Assembly (NCBI RefSeq): GCF_000350485.1
Contig: NZ_AORV01000065.1
Location: 372,001 to 436,000, forward strand
Direction: 5' to 3'
Source: Ruminiclostridium cellobioparum subsp. termitidis CT1112
GTDB taxonomy: Bacteria; Bacillota; Clostridia; Acetivibrionales; DSM-1351
DNA: 64,000 bases
A model generated the notes under the pieces. That model searched no databases. It had not been told where the DNA came from and saw nothing but the letters and a program-made list of their open reading frames with translations. Shown one piece after another: positions 9,377-18,100 of this stretch. Made by a program: the position numbers and the translations under genes. Position 1 is the first letter of the stretch. Each line of letters starts with the position of its first letter.

Positions 9377-9517
9377 TTACACAAATTCAGCCTTTTTAGG
9401 TGTGCCACCCGTTGATGCTCCCATAAATGCAATTACTGCAATTATGATACAGAGCAATAGAATACATAATATTATTAAAACAGTCCTGTTTTTTACAATG
9501 CCGATTATTCTTTGCAT
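9377..9517 (-). CDS. small single-pass membrane peptide between sigF and spoVAC
   Basis: 46-codon ORF starting MQRIIGIVKNR, followed by a ~25-residue hydrophobic helix (LIILCILLLCIIIAVIAF) and a polar tail ending TPKKAEFV. AGGGGA precedes the ATG with good spacing, and the stop lies 77 bases before spoVAC in the same direction. It is shorter than most gene-calling limits. Its position suggests expression with spoVA, possibly as a small accessory of the channel, but I do not recognise a family and the role is unknown. Confidence 0.6.
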   Translation of the reverse strand: MQRIIGIVKNRTVLIILCILLLCIIIAVIAFMGASTGGTPKKAEFV

Positions 9518-9543
9518 ACAAAGTCCCCTGTCCGTATTAGGTC

Positions 9544-9890
9544 CTGATTAACTCCTTGTGCAAGTTTATTATTTGGGTGATGGATAGAAAATCTATAATA
9601 CACCAGTACGCGAGTACAACTTCAAGCAATGGGTAGCACAATAAAAATGCTTACTGAAATTGTAGGTGAATAACAGGTATTTTAGCCGGCAAAGTGACAG
9701 GAGGTCACTTTGAGCAGCACGCGAGACCCGGATGGTCGAGTCGCTGCGACGGCATAAAATGCTTGTTGTGAACCGTACTATTTCAAGTAAGCTCTTTGTG
9801 TGCACCCATTGCTTGACGTTCGTACGGAAGTACTGGTGTATCAGTAATGTCATTTTAAAGAATTAATAAACTTGCACAACGTGTTAATCA
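9544..9890. mobile_element. palindromic repeat family A, copy 1 (MITE-like)
   Basis: A ~347-base imperfect palindrome. Left end GATTAACTCCTTGTGC (9544) and right end GCACAACGTGTTAATC (to 9889) are terminal inverted repeats and both continue into AAGTTTATTA. Subterminal arms pair TACGCGAGTACAACTTCAAG near 9606 with a TTCCGTAC-type arm near 9825. The centre (9672-9775) is a stem whose arms, AACAGGTATTTTA-GCCG and CGGCATAAAATGCTTGTT, enclose two hairpins: AAAGTGAC-AGGAG-GTCACTTT (9691-9711) and GACC-CGGAT-GGTC (9725-9737). There is no convincing ORF. The right end supplies part of the sigF stop codon. Confidence 0.75.
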
Positions 9891-10634
9891 ATTTCCGTTG
9901 GCAATCATTTTATGCTTTATATCCTTTAATATCTTTTTCTCTATTCTCGACACCTGGACCTGTGATATTCCCAGCAATTTGGCAATCTGAACCTGGGTTT
10001 TTTCCTTGAAATATCTCAGAATAATTATCTGCCGTTCCCTGGCATCCAGTGAATCCAAAATCTGCCGTATGGCGATTTTATCTATTAGATCCACTTCACT
10101 GCTGTTGTTGTCGGCATTTATACGGTCAATCAATAAGATGGGAGTGTTGTCACCTTCCCCTACCGTACTGTAGAGGGATTCCGGCGTACAGCCCGCTTCA
10201 AGTGCAAGTACAAGCTCTTCAGGAGACACATTCATTCGTTCTGCGACTTCATTGACAGACGGTTCCCTGCCGAGCTCCTTGCTGATGATCTCTTTTGTGA
10301 TGCGGGCTTTTGACGCAATTTCCTTTAACGATCTGCTGACCTTGATTATACCGTCATCTCTTATAAATCTCTTGATTTCCCCGATAATCATAGGTACTGC
10401 ATATGTAGAAAATTTTACATCATAAGATATATCGAATTTATTAATGGCCTTAATCAGTCCGATGCTTCCTATCTGATATAAATCATCAACCTCGTAACCT
10501 CTGTTTTGAAACCTTTTCACTATGCTCCAAACCAGACCTATATTCTTTTCGACTAAAGTAGCCTGAGCCTGTCTATCCCCGGCTTTAGCATTTATGATAA
10601 GTGTTAGAACTGCTTCATCGGTCATATCCTTCAT
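9888..10634 (-). CDS. sigF: RNA polymerase sporulation sigma factor sigma-F
   Basis: 248-residue sigma-70 family factor of the forespore. Regions 2 (DLYQIGSIGLIKAINKFD), 3 and 4.2 (TQVQIAKLLGISQVQVSR) are present. The sequence alone resembles both sigma-F and sigma-G, but its place after spoIIAA and spoIIAB identifies it as sigma-F, held inactive by SpoIIAB until the forespore is formed. ATG 10634 follows TAGGTAAGCT, a weak ribosome-binding site. Unlike bacilli, where spoIIAB and sigF abut, 161 bases separate them here with no ORF inside. The TGA stop overlaps the end of repeat element A copy 1. Confidence 0.94.
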   Translation of the reverse strand: MKDMTDEAVLTLIINAKAGDRQAQATLVEKNIGLVWSIVKRFQNRGYEVDDLYQIGSIGLIKAINKFDISYDVKFSTYAVPMIIGEIKRFIRDDGIIKVSRSLKEIASKARITKEIISKELGREPSVNEVAERMNVSPEELVLALEAGCTPESLYSTVGEGDNTPILLIDRINADNNSSEVDLIDKIAIRQILDSLDARERQIIILRYFKEKTQVQIAKLLGISQVQVSRIEKKILKDIKHKMIANGN

Positions 10635-10795
10635 AGCTTACCTAAACCTTTCCGTCACATATTACACATACTGCTGTTCGCAAATACTGCTCATATCAAC
10701 ATTATTGGCAAGCCCATATATTTTTATACATTTATAGTAAATATTTACATGTGTACGTATAAAAAAACTTACCCCTGGTAATTAAAATAAGATAA

Positions 10796-11221
10796 TCAGG
10801 ACTTTATATTCTTAAATAATGTAACAGTGGTTCCTTTATCAGGTTCAGATACGATGTCCACTCTGTCCATGAAGCTTTCCATTACTGTAAAGCCCATTCC
10901 TGAGCGTTCCATGTCAGGTTTGGAGGTGTATAGAGGCTGCCGTGCAAGTTCCACATCCTCTATTCCTTTTCCCTCGTCGGAAATTACGATTTCAATTCCG
11001 TCATTATATAATCTGCATACCATTCTGACTATACCGGAATTGTTCTCATATCCGTGGATTATGGCGTTTGTTACTGCCTCCGAAACAGCAGTCTTTATAT
11101 CTGCAAGTTCTTCAACAGTAGGATCCAGCTGCGATGCAAATGCAGCCGCAACTATCCTGCCAAATGCCTCATTATTTGATTTACTCATAAATTCAAGTTT
11201 CATTTCATTTATAAGCTGCAT
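10796..11221 (-). CDS. spoIIAB: anti-sigma-F factor / protein kinase SpoIIAB
   Basis: 141-residue GHKL-fold serine kinase and anti-sigma factor. Bergerat ATP-binding motifs are visible: the N-box [14 protein letters not shown], the G1 box DEGKGIED and the G2 box [14 protein letters not shown]. It phosphorylates SpoIIAA and sequesters sigma-F. I choose ATG 11221 (MQLINEM) because GAGGGAG ends 5 bases upstream; the frame continues to 11242 without a good site. Middle gene of the spoIIA operon, 100 bases after spoIIAA. Confidence 0.96.
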   Translation of the reverse strand: MQLINEMKLEFMSKSNNEAFGRIVAAAFASQLDPTVEELADIKTAVSEAVTNAIIHGYENNSGIVRMVCRLYNDGIEIVISDEGKGIEDVELARQPLYTSKPDMERSGMGFTVMESFMDRVDIVSEPDKGTTVTLFKNIKS

Positions 11222-11321
11222 AAAAACTCCCTCTGCATTCACGCATTAATACGTGGCTGCCAACAAATAGTGATTTAAACACTTGTGTCAAGCCATTTCC
11301 AGGCTAATATAAAGGCTCCGG

Positions 11322-11663
11322 TTATCCGCACATGGAGGTAAGCGCATCCTCCAAATCGGCATAGGCCGGAATTATTTTTAGAACACCGGACATCTCAAAT
11401 ATTTGCATTAATTTAGGATTGGCATTTACTATTGCAGCTCTGCCGTTAAGTTTCTGAATATTTTTATACCTACCTACAACTATACCAATTCCTGAACTAT
11501 CCATAAAATTCACTTTTGAAAAATCAAAAATTATATTTTTTACTGTTGACTTGATAATCTCGCTGTCAATTTTTTGCCTCAGGTATTGAGCCGAATGATG
11601 GTCCATATCCTCCATTATTCTGATAACCAGAGTGGTTCCCTTCCTTAGTAACTTTACATCCAA
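11322..11663 (-). CDS. spoIIAA: anti-anti-sigma factor SpoIIAA
   Basis: 113-residue STAS-domain protein. The phosphorylated serine lies in FMDSSGIGI (Ser56/57); SpoIIAB phosphorylates it and SpoIIE removes the phosphate, releasing sigma-F. The start is TTG at 11663, 8 bases after GGAGG; no ATG fits. First gene of the spoIIA operon, behind a sigma-H-like promoter. Confidence 0.95.
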   Translation of the reverse strand: MDVKLLRKGTTLVIRIMEDMDHHSAQYLRQKIDSEIIKSTVKNIIFDFSKVNFMDSSGIGIVVGRYKNIQKLNGRAAIVNANPKLMQIFEMSGVLKIIPAYADLEDALTSMCG

Positions 11664-11742
11664 GTATATTGCCTCCTTATTTTACAGTACACTGAAATAG
11701 ATTGTTTTAACAGTGTATCTGCCGTTAATATGACAATATACT

Positions 11743-11769
11743 ATTCAATATTTCCCTTCATTTACCTTT
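11743..11769 (-). promoter_or_regulatory. candidate sigma-H promoter of the spoIIA operon
   Basis: On the minus strand AAAGGTAAA (-35, consensus RnAGGAwWW, one mismatch) is followed after 11 bases by ATTGAAT (-10, consensus RnnGAAT, full match). It ends about 80 bases before the spoIIAA start and overlaps the last codons of whiA. Sigma-H transcription of spoIIA is established in Bacillus; its use here is inferred. Confidence 0.6.
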
Positions 11770-12721
11770 ATTTGGCAGTATTTCTTTTCAGATTGTCCCT
11801 CAATTGATCGGCAATCTCGTCAAGTTTTCTCAGTCTGTGATTAACTCCGGATTTTCCAAGTCTGGGATGAAGCATTTCTCCAAGCTCCTTGAGACTGGCC
11901 TCACTGTATTCCAGCCGCAGATTTGCTATTTCAACAAGATTTTCGGGCAGCTTGTCCAAACCTATTGAAGACCGGATAAACCTTATGTTCTCCACTTGTC
12001 TTACAGAAGCATTTACAGTCTTTTCAAGGTTTGCGGTCTCACAGTTCACAATGCGGTTGACACTGTTCCTCATATCCTTGAGAATCCTTACGTTTTCAAG
12101 TTCCATTAGTGCTCCGTGCGCCCCTATAATATTGAGAAAATCAACGATATTCTCCCCTTCCTTTATATAGGCCACATAATTTCCTTTGCGGACAATTATT
12201 TTCACATTTATGCCATACTCCTGCAGCAGCTCCCTGATCAATTCCGCACAGAAGCAATTGCGGGTGGATATTTCAAGGTGATAGGTTTTCTCAGGGTCGC
12301 TTATGGAACCCCCAGACAGAAATGCAGCACGCAGGAAGCTCTTTTTGCAGCATACCTTTCTCAAGGTCTTTTTAGCCGGATTGTTTTTATCGGAAAAAGC
12401 GCTTATTCCGAAATCATAAAGCATTTTGTTGATCAGCTGCATTGAAGCAAAAATTACCGAATATGATACATGCTTTTTCAGCCTGCTGCTTCTCCTTATG
12501 GCAACCTCCGGACTTATGCCGTATACCTTCCTGACAGTAGAGTATATTCTCCTGGCAAATGCGGCATTTTCGGTCACCATCTTTATATTCCTGTTGTTTT
12601 TCTCATTGGAAAATAGGTTTCCCGTCAGAATAACCCCGAAAATTTCAGATTTCATACAGCAGGTTTCGTTATGCAATTCCACTCTGCACAGCTCGTCCTT
12701 TACTAACGTTGAAAATGACAA
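11768..12721 (-). CDS. whiA: DNA-binding regulator WhiA
   Basis: 317-residue protein combining a LAGLIDADG-like domain (residues ~1-220) with a C-terminal helix-turn-helix (SEASLKELGEMLHPRLGKSGVNHRL region). WhiA controls sporulation septation in actinomycetes and influences cell division and lipid composition in bacilli. I place the start at TTG 12721 (MSFSTLVKDEL), 8 bases behind GGAG, which matches the family N-terminus; the longer open frame to 12763 lacks a site. It ends the hprK-murB-rapZ-yvcK cluster, the usual context in Firmicutes. Confidence 0.94.
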   Translation of the reverse strand: MSFSTLVKDELCRVELHNETCCMKSEIFGVILTGNLFSNEKNNRNIKMVTENAAFARRIYSTVRKVYGISPEVAIRRSSRLKKHVSYSVIFASMQLINKMLYDFGISAFSDKNNPAKKTLRKVCCKKSFLRAAFLSGGSISDPEKTYHLEISTRNCFCAELIRELLQEYGINVKIIVRKGNYVAYIKEGENIVDFLNIIGAHGALMELENVRILKDMRNSVNRIVNCETANLEKTVNASVRQVENIRFIRSSIGLDKLPENLVEIANLRLEYSEASLKELGEMLHPRLGKSGVNHRLRKLDEIADQLRDNLKRNTAK

Positions 12722-12795
12722 AACATCCGCTCCTTCCTTTGACAGCCGGTATGCAATCAGCATTGCCTCCCGCTGCCAAGCTCATACTTCACGCA

Positions 12796-14829
12796 TCAAT
12801 CAAGCCCCGCATCTTCAATGGCAGCCCTCAGTATTTCGGCCACGCTCCAGGCCTGAGCAAAACAACCCCTTGGGCGGTGCGGGCTGCTGCCGTCAAAAAT
12901 TTCTGAAATATTTCCTACTCCGGCATCCCTCATATGATCTGCAAAGGGCAGAATAAAATCCAGAGCAGCCTTTCTTGCTTCAGCCGTATTCCCGTTGACT
13001 CTGACATAGGCCTTGATGAACCTGCCCAGAAGCCAGGTCCACACAGTTCCCTGGTGATATGCGCCATCCCTGCTCCACACGTCGCCGGAGTATACTCCCC
13101 TGTACTGCCGACTGTCCTGAGACAGAGTCCTCAGGCCATAAGGCGTGTACAGCTCCTTCCATACCTTTTCCACAACACTCCTGGCCTTATGGCCCTCCAA
13201 TACCGCATGGGACAGTCCCACGGCAAGTATCTGGTTGGGCCTGATGCTGCCGTCGCTGCCGGCTTCATTAACCACATCGTACAGGCACTGCTGCTCCTCA
13301 TTCCAAAACACCTTTTCAAAGGAGGCTTTTGTTTTTGAAGCCGGCTCCAGGTATACATCCCTGTCCGTAAACTTTTGTGCCAGTTCCGACATTATCATCA
13401 GGCCGTTGTACCACAGGGCATTTATCTCCACTGCCTTCCCGTGTCTGGGGGTGACCACCCAGTCTCCCACCTTTGCGTCCATCCAGGTCAATTGGGTATT
13501 TTCATTTCCGGCTGTTATCAAGCCGTCACCTGTCATTGCGATATCATATATGGTTCCGTTCATAAAATGCTCACATATATTTTTCAGGCAGGGGTATATC
13601 TCCTCTTTGATAAATTCAAAATCCCCGGTATATTTCAAATAGCTGTTTACTGCCTCAAAATACCACAGGGCTGCATCCACACTGTTGTATGCGGGCTTTT
13701 CACCATCGTCGGGAAACATGTTGGGTATAAGTCCGTAATCAACATATCTTGAAAAGGTATACAAAATCTCCTTAGCGTCGGCAAACCTGCCTGTGGTAAG
13801 GGTCAACCCTGTAAAGGCTATCATTGTGTCCCTGCCCCAGTCGGTGAACCACGGGTAACCGGCAATTATTGTGCTGGCCCTTATGGAGTTTCTGTAAACG
13901 ATAAAGTTATCTGCGGCCAGCACCAGCTTTTTGACCAGACCGGATGAATAGCCTGTTCTTTTTAGCAGCTGTTCCATGCGGCCCATCCGGTCGGATATGA
14001 CCCGCACCGCGTCTGAAAGCTGTTTTTCGGGATTGAATGCGTCCTGCATCTCACCGGACAGGCCAACTCCCTCACAGCAGGAAGCCGTAAAAGCAACGGT
14101 TTTGCATTCCCACGGGTTCAATTCAACACTGAAAAAACCGGGGATGAAATGATCCTCCATGCAGTCAAGTCCCCGCTCCTGCTCAAGTGTGTAAAACATA
14201 TTGTAAAAGTAACAATCCTCCAGCTTCCTGATTTGTCCTCCGCTCACTCCCATGCGGAGGCTGACGGTCGAACCGGCAGGATAAACATTTATTTCGTTGC
14301 CGATGATTTTTGTCACAAAATCAAGATTTTCTTTAAGACTCCTGTGGTGATGGTCCCTGAAATTGACCAGCGGTGTGAGTTTGAGAGAAGCCTTCCTGGA
14401 GCCGTTCCTTATTTCGTAGAGCACTGCCGTGGTATTCTCTCCCTGTTTCATTGCTATTTTTTTCTTTATGACAATATCCTCATGGTTAAAGGTGAACTCT
14501 GGAAAAAAATCGTATTTCATCCTTGTGAGCCTGTCATAGCCGTGATTTATGTACTCTTCATTATTAAAGCCCTTTGTCATGAAAGAGGACAGGGATACCT
14601 GACTGCCGTCGGTGAAAATTATATCCTCAAGCAGGTTTGACAAAAGCAGATATCTGCTTGTAGGAGGTTTGAGAGCTCCCACCAGCAGGCCGTGATACCT
14701 TCTGCTGTTGGAACCGATCAGGGATAACGAGGCATAACCTCCCGTCCCGTTTGTCACTATCCATTCCCTTTCACTTCCCTGATGAAAATCATACCAGCAG
14801 CTTTTACCAAACTCCATTAACTCCACCAT
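12796..14829 (-). CDS. glycogen debranching enzyme / amylo-alpha-1,6-glucosidase (GH133-like)
   Basis: 677 residues with the bacterial debranching-enzyme layout: an N-terminal GDE_N beta domain (EWIVTNGTGGYASLSL, RRYHGLL) and a C-terminal (alpha/alpha)6 barrel (~residues 285-670) with GYPWFTDWGRDTMIAF, a hallmark of the catalytic cleft, and AWSVAEILRA near the end. It should hydrolyse alpha-1,6 branch points of glycogen-like storage glucan. It begins 6 bases after the yvcK stop, so translation is likely coupled; ATG 14829 and ATG 14817 are both possible starts. Its position between yvcK and whiA is unusual: those genes are normally adjacent, so storage-glucan breakdown appears tied to the YvcK carbon-control operon. 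Confidence 0.9.
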   Translation of the reverse strand: MVELMEFGKSCWYDFHQGSEREWIVTNGTGGYASLSLIGSNSRRYHGLLVGALKPPTSRYLLLSNLLEDIIFTDGSQVSLSSFMTKGFNNEEYINHGYDRLTRMKYDFFPEFTFNHEDIVIKKKIAMKQGENTTAVLYEIRNGSRKASLKLTPLVNFRDHHHRSLKENLDFVTKIIGNEINVYPAGSTVSLRMGVSGGQIRKLEDCYFYNMFYTLEQERGLDCMEDHFIPGFFSVELNPWECKTVAFTASCCEGVGLSGEMQDAFNPEKQLSDAVRVISDRMGRMEQLLKRTGYSSGLVKKLVLAADNFIVYRNSIRASTIIAGYPWFTDWGRDTMIAFTGLTLTTGRFADAKEILYTFSRYVDYGLIPNMFPDDGEKPAYNSVDAALWYFEAVNSYLKYTGDFEFIKEEIYPCLKNICEHFMNGTIYDIAMTGDGLITAGNENTQLTWMDAKVGDWVVTPRHGKAVEINALWYNGLMIMSELAQKFTDRDVYLEPASKTKASFEKVFWNEEQQCLYDVVNEAGSDGSIRPNQILAVGLSHAVLEGHKARSVVEKVWKELYTPYGLRTLSQDSRQYRGVYSGDVWSRDGAYHQGTVWTWLLGRFIKAYVRVNGNTAEARKAALDFILPFADHMRDAGVGNISEIFDGSSPHRPRGCFAQAWSVAEILRAAIEDAGLD

Positions 14830-14835
14830 TTCCCG

Positions 14836-16161
14836 TTACCCGATTTTATTTATCCTGTCCCTGGAGTAGTAATAATCCAGGATTCTTTCCTTGTCTTTTG
14901 ACAGCACCAGATCTGAAACCAGCTCTATTATTTTCTTTGCCAGCTTGTTGGAATCATGTCTGACATAATTGTTGGTTACTGCTTTAAAATCACCTGTGAT
15001 CAATTCTATTCCCATTTTTTCAACAACCTCGGAATCAACCTTCACAAGCTCGGCACCGTCCTGTCTGTATCTCTCATTTAATTCCTGGGGAATAGGTGCG
15101 GTATTTACAACACAGAAATCAATAATGCCCTTTTTGGAGTGTTTTTCAATGGCCCTGATGTGGTCACTGAGTGTATACTCCTCGGTTTCACAGGGCTGTG
15201 TCATAACATTGCAGACGTAGACCACAATTGCCCTGGTTTTGAGCAGGGCCTCACAGACCCCTTCCACCAGAAGGTTTGGAATTATGCTTGTATAGAGGCT
15301 TCCGGGGCCCAGAACAACTATATCTGCCTCCATTATGGAAGCAACCGCTTCTTCCAGCGGTCTGACATTGGACTGATTAAAAAAGACCTTATTTATCCTT
15401 GCCCTGCTTTCCCGGTTTCTATGCCCGATATTGTGCTCGCCCAGTATGGTCTCTCCGTTTTCGATCTCGGCGCACAGTCTGACGTCATCAAGTGTTATGG
15501 GAAGTACCGTTCCTGTAACGGCAAGTACGTCACTCATCTTTTTGACGGCCTCTTCAAAGCTGTCGGATATCCCGTCCATGGCAGCAAGAAAAAGATTGCC
15601 AAAACTCTGACCCTTGAGCATTCCGTCCTGAAACCTGTACTGAAGCAATTTCTGCATGATGGGTTCGGTATCGGCCAGCGCCAGGATACAGTTTCGAATA
15701 TCGCCCGGAGGAAGCATGCCCAGATCGTCTCTCAGCATACCCGAACCGCCCCCGTCATCAGCTACCGTAACAAGTGCGGTAAGGTTTGAGGTATATTGCT
15801 TCAGACCCCTGAGCATTGTGGAAAGTCCTGTCCCTCCGCCAATTGCAACAATTTTGGGGCCCTTTACCAGAATCCTTTTTTCATGTAAAAGGTTGCTCAA
15901 ACCCTCGGCATTTAAAGTTGAACTTATATTTCTGTGATTAATGTCTTTTAATATGGAATTTATCAGGGCCTTCAATGAGCCCAAAACAGTTACAACTCCC
16001 GCACAGGCCAGCAAAATCATTGAAATAATAAACAGAGCGCCGTAACTGTGATACTTAAGCACCAGTATAATAGCAAAGCATATTAATGACAGGCCCGCAA
16101 CAAGCAGCAAACTCCACCTTCTAATTCCAAAACCCGGAATCAACAAATCAGAAGCCCTCAT
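14836..16161 (-). CDS. yvcK: gluconeogenesis factor YvcK/MgfK (CofD-like) with N-terminal membrane anchor
   Basis: 441 residues. The CofD-like domain begins near residue 104 with [16 protein letters not shown] and [14 protein letters not shown], and carries [13 protein letters not shown], the family signature. YvcK is needed for growth on gluconeogenic substrates and for normal envelope synthesis, and binds UDP-sugars. The first ~65 residues contain two hydrophobic helices ([20 protein letters not shown] and [19 protein letters not shown]), absent from B. subtilis YvcK but known in many clostridial forms, so this one is probably membrane-anchored. It overlaps rapZ by 4 bases (ATGA), indicating translational coupling. 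Confidence 0.94.
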   Translation of the reverse strand: MRASDLLIPGFGIRRWSLLLVAGLSLICFAIILVLKYHSYGALFIISMILLACAGVVTVLGSLKALINSILKDINHRNISSTLNAEGLSNLLHEKRILVKGPKIVAIGGGTGLSTMLRGLKQYTSNLTALVTVADDGGGSGMLRDDLGMLPPGDIRNCILALADTEPIMQKLLQYRFQDGMLKGQSFGNLFLAAMDGISDSFEEAVKKMSDVLAVTGTVLPITLDDVRLCAEIENGETILGEHNIGHRNRESRARINKVFFNQSNVRPLEEAVASIMEADIVVLGPGSLYTSIIPNLLVEGVCEALLKTRAIVVYVCNVMTQPCETEEYTLSDHIRAIEKHSKKGIIDFCVVNTAPIPQELNERYRQDGAELVKVDSEVVEKMGIELITGDFKAVTNNYVRHDSNKLAKKIIELVSDLVLSKDKERILDYYYSRDRINKIG

Positions 16162-17033
16162 TTTCCAACCCCTCTACCATCTTTCTCTATATCCCTGTGT
16201 TCAATAATAACCCTGTGCAGCTTGGCTTCAAGTCTTCTGAACAGCTCGTCGGCTATGGCCACAGACCTGTGCCTTCCGCCGGTACAGCCTATTCCGATAT
16301 CAAGCTGCGATTTACCCTCCTTGATGTAATTGGGAATGAGAAAATCCAGCATATCATCAAGCTTTTCAAAAAATGTCTTTGTCTCGGAAGCCTCAAGTAC
16401 AAAAGCCCTTACCATATCATCCTTGCCGGTTTTGTGTTTCATGGGCGCAATGTAGTATGGATTGGGGATAAATCTCACATCAAATACCAGATCACAGTCG
16501 GTGGGTATCCCGTATTTGAAACCAAAGGATAATATATTGATTATAATGCCCTTGAAAGTCTTTCCCTCTACAAAAATACTGTTGATCTCCTGCTTAAGCT
16601 GCCTTGTTGCAAGTGTTGAAGTATCTACTATATAATTTGCCTTTGATTTTATTGTTTCAAGAGCTTTTCTTTCCTCCTTGATCCCCTTGACAAGACGGCC
16701 TTCCGGTGACAGGGGATGCTGTCTCCTGCTCTCCTTGTACCGCTTGACCAGCACATCGTCATCTGCTTCGAGGAAAAGAATTTCGTAAGAGAAACCCGAC
16801 TGCTTCACCTCATTAAGTGCCGGAAACAGGTCGTGGAGCAATGCACCGCCTCTTATATCAATAACCAGTGCAATTTTTTCCATTTTGCCTTCACTCTGTG
16901 CACTTATTTCAGCAAACTTCGGTATCAGCGCCGGAGGCAGATTATCCACACAGAAAAAGCCGATGTCTTCCAGATATTTAGTTACAAGGCTTTTCCCAGC
17001 CCCGGACATTCCAGTTACTATTACGAATCTCAT
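16158..17033 (-). CDS. rapZ: RNase adapter / nucleotide-binding protein RapZ (YvcJ)
   Basis: 291-residue P-loop protein with Walker A GMSGAGKS at residues 8-15 and the C-terminal RapZ domain containing [17 protein letters not shown]. In E. coli RapZ targets sRNA GlmZ for cleavage and senses glucosamine-6-phosphate; in B. subtilis YvcJ hydrolyses GTP and affects competence. The Gram-positive role is less clear. It sits in the conserved murB-rapZ-yvcK-whiA order. Confidence 0.95.
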   Translation of the reverse strand: MRFVIVTGMSGAGKSLVTKYLEDIGFFCVDNLPPALIPKFAEISAQSEGKMEKIALVIDIRGGALLHDLFPALNEVKQSGFSYEILFLEADDDVLVKRYKESRRQHPLSPEGRLVKGIKEERKALETIKSKANYIVDTSTLATRQLKQEINSIFVEGKTFKGIIINILSFGFKYGIPTDCDLVFDVRFIPNPYYIAPMKHKTGKDDMVRAFVLEASETKTFFEKLDDMLDFLIPNYIKEGKSQLDIGIGCTGGRHRSVAIADELFRRLEAKLHRVIIEHRDIEKDGRGVGK

Positions 17034-17140
17034 GTCTTTCGAGCCCCCATATCTTCTGTATATATTATCCTATACCGTCACTGTTATGGCAATGTATATT
17101 AAGGAATGATCAAATAATAACTTCCCATTTCTTGAAATAA

Positions 17141-18055
17141 TTAAAAATCTCCTATAATTCTTATTTCAGGTTCCAGCTGTATGTTAAATTTCTGATTTAC
17201 CGTGTTTTGTATATGTTTGATTAAATTAAGTACATCGTGACAGGTTGCATTTCCCCGGTTGATTATAAATCCGCTGTGCTTGTCGGAGATTTGAGCTCCT
17301 CCAATGCCAAAGCCCCTCAACCCGCTGTCATCTATCAGCTTCCCTACAAAATGTCCTGCCGGCCTTTTAAATACACTCCCGGCGCTGGGCCATTCCAGGG
17401 GCTGCTTATCCTTGCGTTTGAAATTAAAATCATCCATAAATGCCTTTATTTTTTCAGGGTCGTCTTTCCTTAGCTTTAGCCGGGTTTTAAGAACTATTCC
17501 CTTTGATCTTTGGATCACACTTGATCTATAGGAAAAACAATGTTGTTCTCCCCTTACTGTTTTAATATTTCCTTCCCTGTCCATATATTCGGTCTCCTGG
17601 ACAACCATGGACATCTCGCCCGTATAGGCACCGGCATTCATTGTTACGGCTCCTCCCATAGTCCCCGGGATTCCTTCTGCAAACTCCAGACCCGAGAGTG
17701 AATTTGCCAGGGCTATTTTAGCTGCCCTTGCTATCAGTATTCCTGCTTCAAATTCCAAAAATTCATCCTGCACGGTATAATTTTGAAGATTGTCAAAAAT
17801 CTTAACAACCACTCCCCTGATGCCCCTGTCTGAAACCAGCAGGTTTGTGCCGTTGCCCATAATCATATATGGCGTGTCCGAGCTTGCAAAGTACTTGACC
17901 ATTTCCCCCAGCTGAGCCGTATTATCAGGGATTGCCAATATATCAGCCGGTCCTCCGATTTTAAACGATGTGTGCCCGCTCATAAGTTCATTAATTAAAA
18001 CTCTTTCTTCTCCCAATAATGAAGTAAGCTTTTTAACCAATTCTTTATTATCCAA
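17141..18055 (-). CDS. murB: UDP-N-acetylenolpyruvoylglucosamine reductase MurB
   Basis: 304-residue FAD enzyme of peptidoglycan precursor synthesis, reducing enolpyruvyl-UDP-GlcNAc to UDP-MurNAc. FAD-binding domain motifs HTSFKIGGPADI and IMGNGTNLLVSD, the GIPGTMGGAVTMNAGAY loop, and the C-terminal SAGSVFKRP (catalytic Ser) and LEPEIRIIG are all visible. The size and GS-FKRP motif fit the Bacillus-like type. The apparent start is TTG 18055 with only a weak site upstream, so the exact start is uncertain. Confidence 0.95.
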   Translation of the reverse strand: MDNKELVKKLTSLLGEERVLINELMSGHTSFKIGGPADILAIPDNTAQLGEMVKYFASSDTPYMIMGNGTNLLVSDRGIRGVVVKIFDNLQNYTVQDEFLEFEAGILIARAAKIALANSLSGLEFAEGIPGTMGGAVTMNAGAYTGEMSMVVQETEYMDREGNIKTVRGEQHCFSYRSSVIQRSKGIVLKTRLKLRKDDPEKIKAFMDDFNFKRKDKQPLEWPSAGSVFKRPAGHFVGKLIDDSGLRGFGIGGAQISDKHSGFIINRGNATCHDVLNLIKHIQNTVNQKFNIQLEPEIRIIGDF

Positions 18056-18100
18056 ATCTCAGCACTCAACCTTTCTAAAAGATGAACAAACGCAATTCAT

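Noticed and set aside
9593-9853. 86-codon open frame on the minus strand
   Set aside because: It lies wholly inside the palindromic element A, has no family match or ribosome-binding site, and is explained by the arms.
9888-10634. sigG instead of sigF
   Set aside because: Sequence alone cannot separate them easily, but the position after spoIIAA-spoIIAB decides for sigF.
12934-13752. Several plus-strand open frames opposite the debranching enzyme
   Set aside because: Shadows of the GC-richer coding strand; the minus-strand gene is clearly the real one.
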